The position numbers and the translations under genes are program-made. The notes under the pieces are model-generated. The model did no database searches and was not told where the DNA came from. It saw only the letters and a list, made by a program, of their open reading frames with translations. A DNA stretch of 14,766 bases from Kiritimatiellia bacterium (GTDB taxonomy: Bacteria; Verrucomicrobiota; Kiritimatiellia; RFP12; UBA1067): the NCBI GenBank assembly GCA_017628165.1, contig JAGBZQ010000047.1:1-14766 (forward strand), read 5' to 3'. This document shows, piece by piece, positions 14,380 through 14,766 of the stretch. Position 1 is the stretch's first letter. Each line of letters opens with the position of its first letter.

Positions 14380-14766
14380 TCAGTGCTCTGAATTCAATAT
14401 CGCATTTGCCTTCTCAAAAACGGCATTGAAATAAGACGCCTTCTTCCATAGAGACTCTTTCATGTTGAAGAGAGCGTCAAGCTTGTCCATCTCGCCCGCC
14501 ATGGCGGGAATCTTGCGCAGCTGGCGATACTTCTCGGCCGCCTCCAAGCCGTTCTGCAACATCAGAATGCGAATTGAAGGCGAGCCGTCTGGATAGACGA
14601 GGAACGTATCTCCCGCAAAAAGACCGCCGTAGTCGGCGCACTCCATCGGATTTGGCGGCCAGGAGTTATAAGCCCAGCGGAGAAAACCGTCGAACCCGGC
14701 CACCGCCGCGTAAAGCCCGATATAATAACCCTCGGACGGCGAAGAGAAGACGAAATTGTTTGGCGA
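14380..14766 (-). CDS. DUF4091-type glycoside-hydrolase-like protein, C-terminal end only
   Basis: The last 128 residues of a larger protein whose 5' part lies beyond the right edge; the frame is open to 14766. The reading begins SPNNFVFSSPSEGYYIGLYA and continues GFDGFLRWAYNSWPPNPM, then AGDTFLVYPDGSPSIRI and LEAAEKYRQLR. I recognise this as the conserved C-terminal block of the DUF4091 / GH123-like family, found in large secreted or surface proteins thought to act on polysaccharides. The true gene must be longer; the internal GTG at 14703 is not a real start, because the family motif extends well upstream of it. It ends 68 bp before hom, with no clear terminator in between. Catalytic residues are outside the window, so substrate and activity cannot be assessed. 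Confidence 0.85.
   Translation of the reverse strand, partial: SPNNFVFSSPSEGYYIGLYAAVAGFDGFLRWAYNSWPPNPMECADYGGLFAGDTFLVYPDGSPSIRILMLQNGLEAAEKYRQLRKIPAMAGEMDKLDALFNMKESLWKKASYFNAVFEKANAILNSEH

Noticed and set aside
1..14766. CRISPR array, transposon ends, tRNA or rRNA genes
   Set aside because: I saw no regularly spaced repeats, transposase motifs, terminal inverted repeats or tRNA-like cloverleaf in the short gaps; almost all the sequence is coding.

Overview
All thirteen genes recognised lie on the minus strand, so the window reads right to left. They are packed with gaps of 6-70 bp or with stop/start overlaps of 1-4 bp. I found no convincing plus-strand gene, RNA gene, mobile element or CRISPR array. 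The best clue to the organism is a small protein (11257-11628) that I recognise from memory as the Minf_1886 / 'Plancto_Ver' family, restricted to Planctomycetes and Verrucomicrobia. Together with an EpsI-fused exosortase, a DUF4091 glycoside-hydrolase end, LpxL- and MsbA-like proteins (implying a Gram-negative, lipid A-type outer membrane), and mid-range GC, this suggests a PVC-superphylum bacterium (Verrucomicrobiota, Lentisphaerota or Kiritimatiellota). That assignment is an inference.

Layout, in the direction of transcription. (1) 14766-14380: C-terminal end of a DUF4091-type glycoside-hydrolase-like protein. (2) 14369-14340: a good sigma-70-type promoter, followed by hom (homoserine dehydrogenase), lysC (aspartate kinase), the Minf_1886-family gene and rsgA. 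Hom and LysC catalyse the first and third steps of the aspartate pathway to threonine, methionine and lysine. RsgA is a 30S-subunit assembly GTPase that ends before its usual zinc-binding domain. (3) 10358-10329: a second promoter, whose -10 box lies only 8 bp from the next ATG, then an exosortase/EpsI fusion coupled by ATGA to an unusual WecA/TagO-type sugar-phosphate transferase. The transferase is fused to a membrane plus Rossmann module resembling the N-terminal half of WbpM/CapD proteins. This pair looks like an envelope or exopolysaccharide and protein-sorting unit. (4) Coupled in turn by ATGA: a malic enzyme with altered signature residues, then an unrecognised membrane protein with a perfect EF-hand loop, then cmk (cytidylate kinase). 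(5) A lone DppC/OppC-like permease, an LpxL/HtrB-like acyltransferase and an MsbA-like ABC exporter that runs off the left edge at its Walker A motif. The last two form a natural lipid A acylation and export pair.

The window is mostly housekeeping and envelope genes. The most unusual items are the transferase/Rossmann fusion next to the exosortase, the EF-hand membrane protein with a G7 tract in its Shine-Dalgarno position, the RsgA without a zinc finger, the substituted malic-enzyme motif, and the predicted nearly leaderless exosortase mRNA. I did not find clear evidence of an entirely new system. All family assignments come from reading motifs, without any database search.
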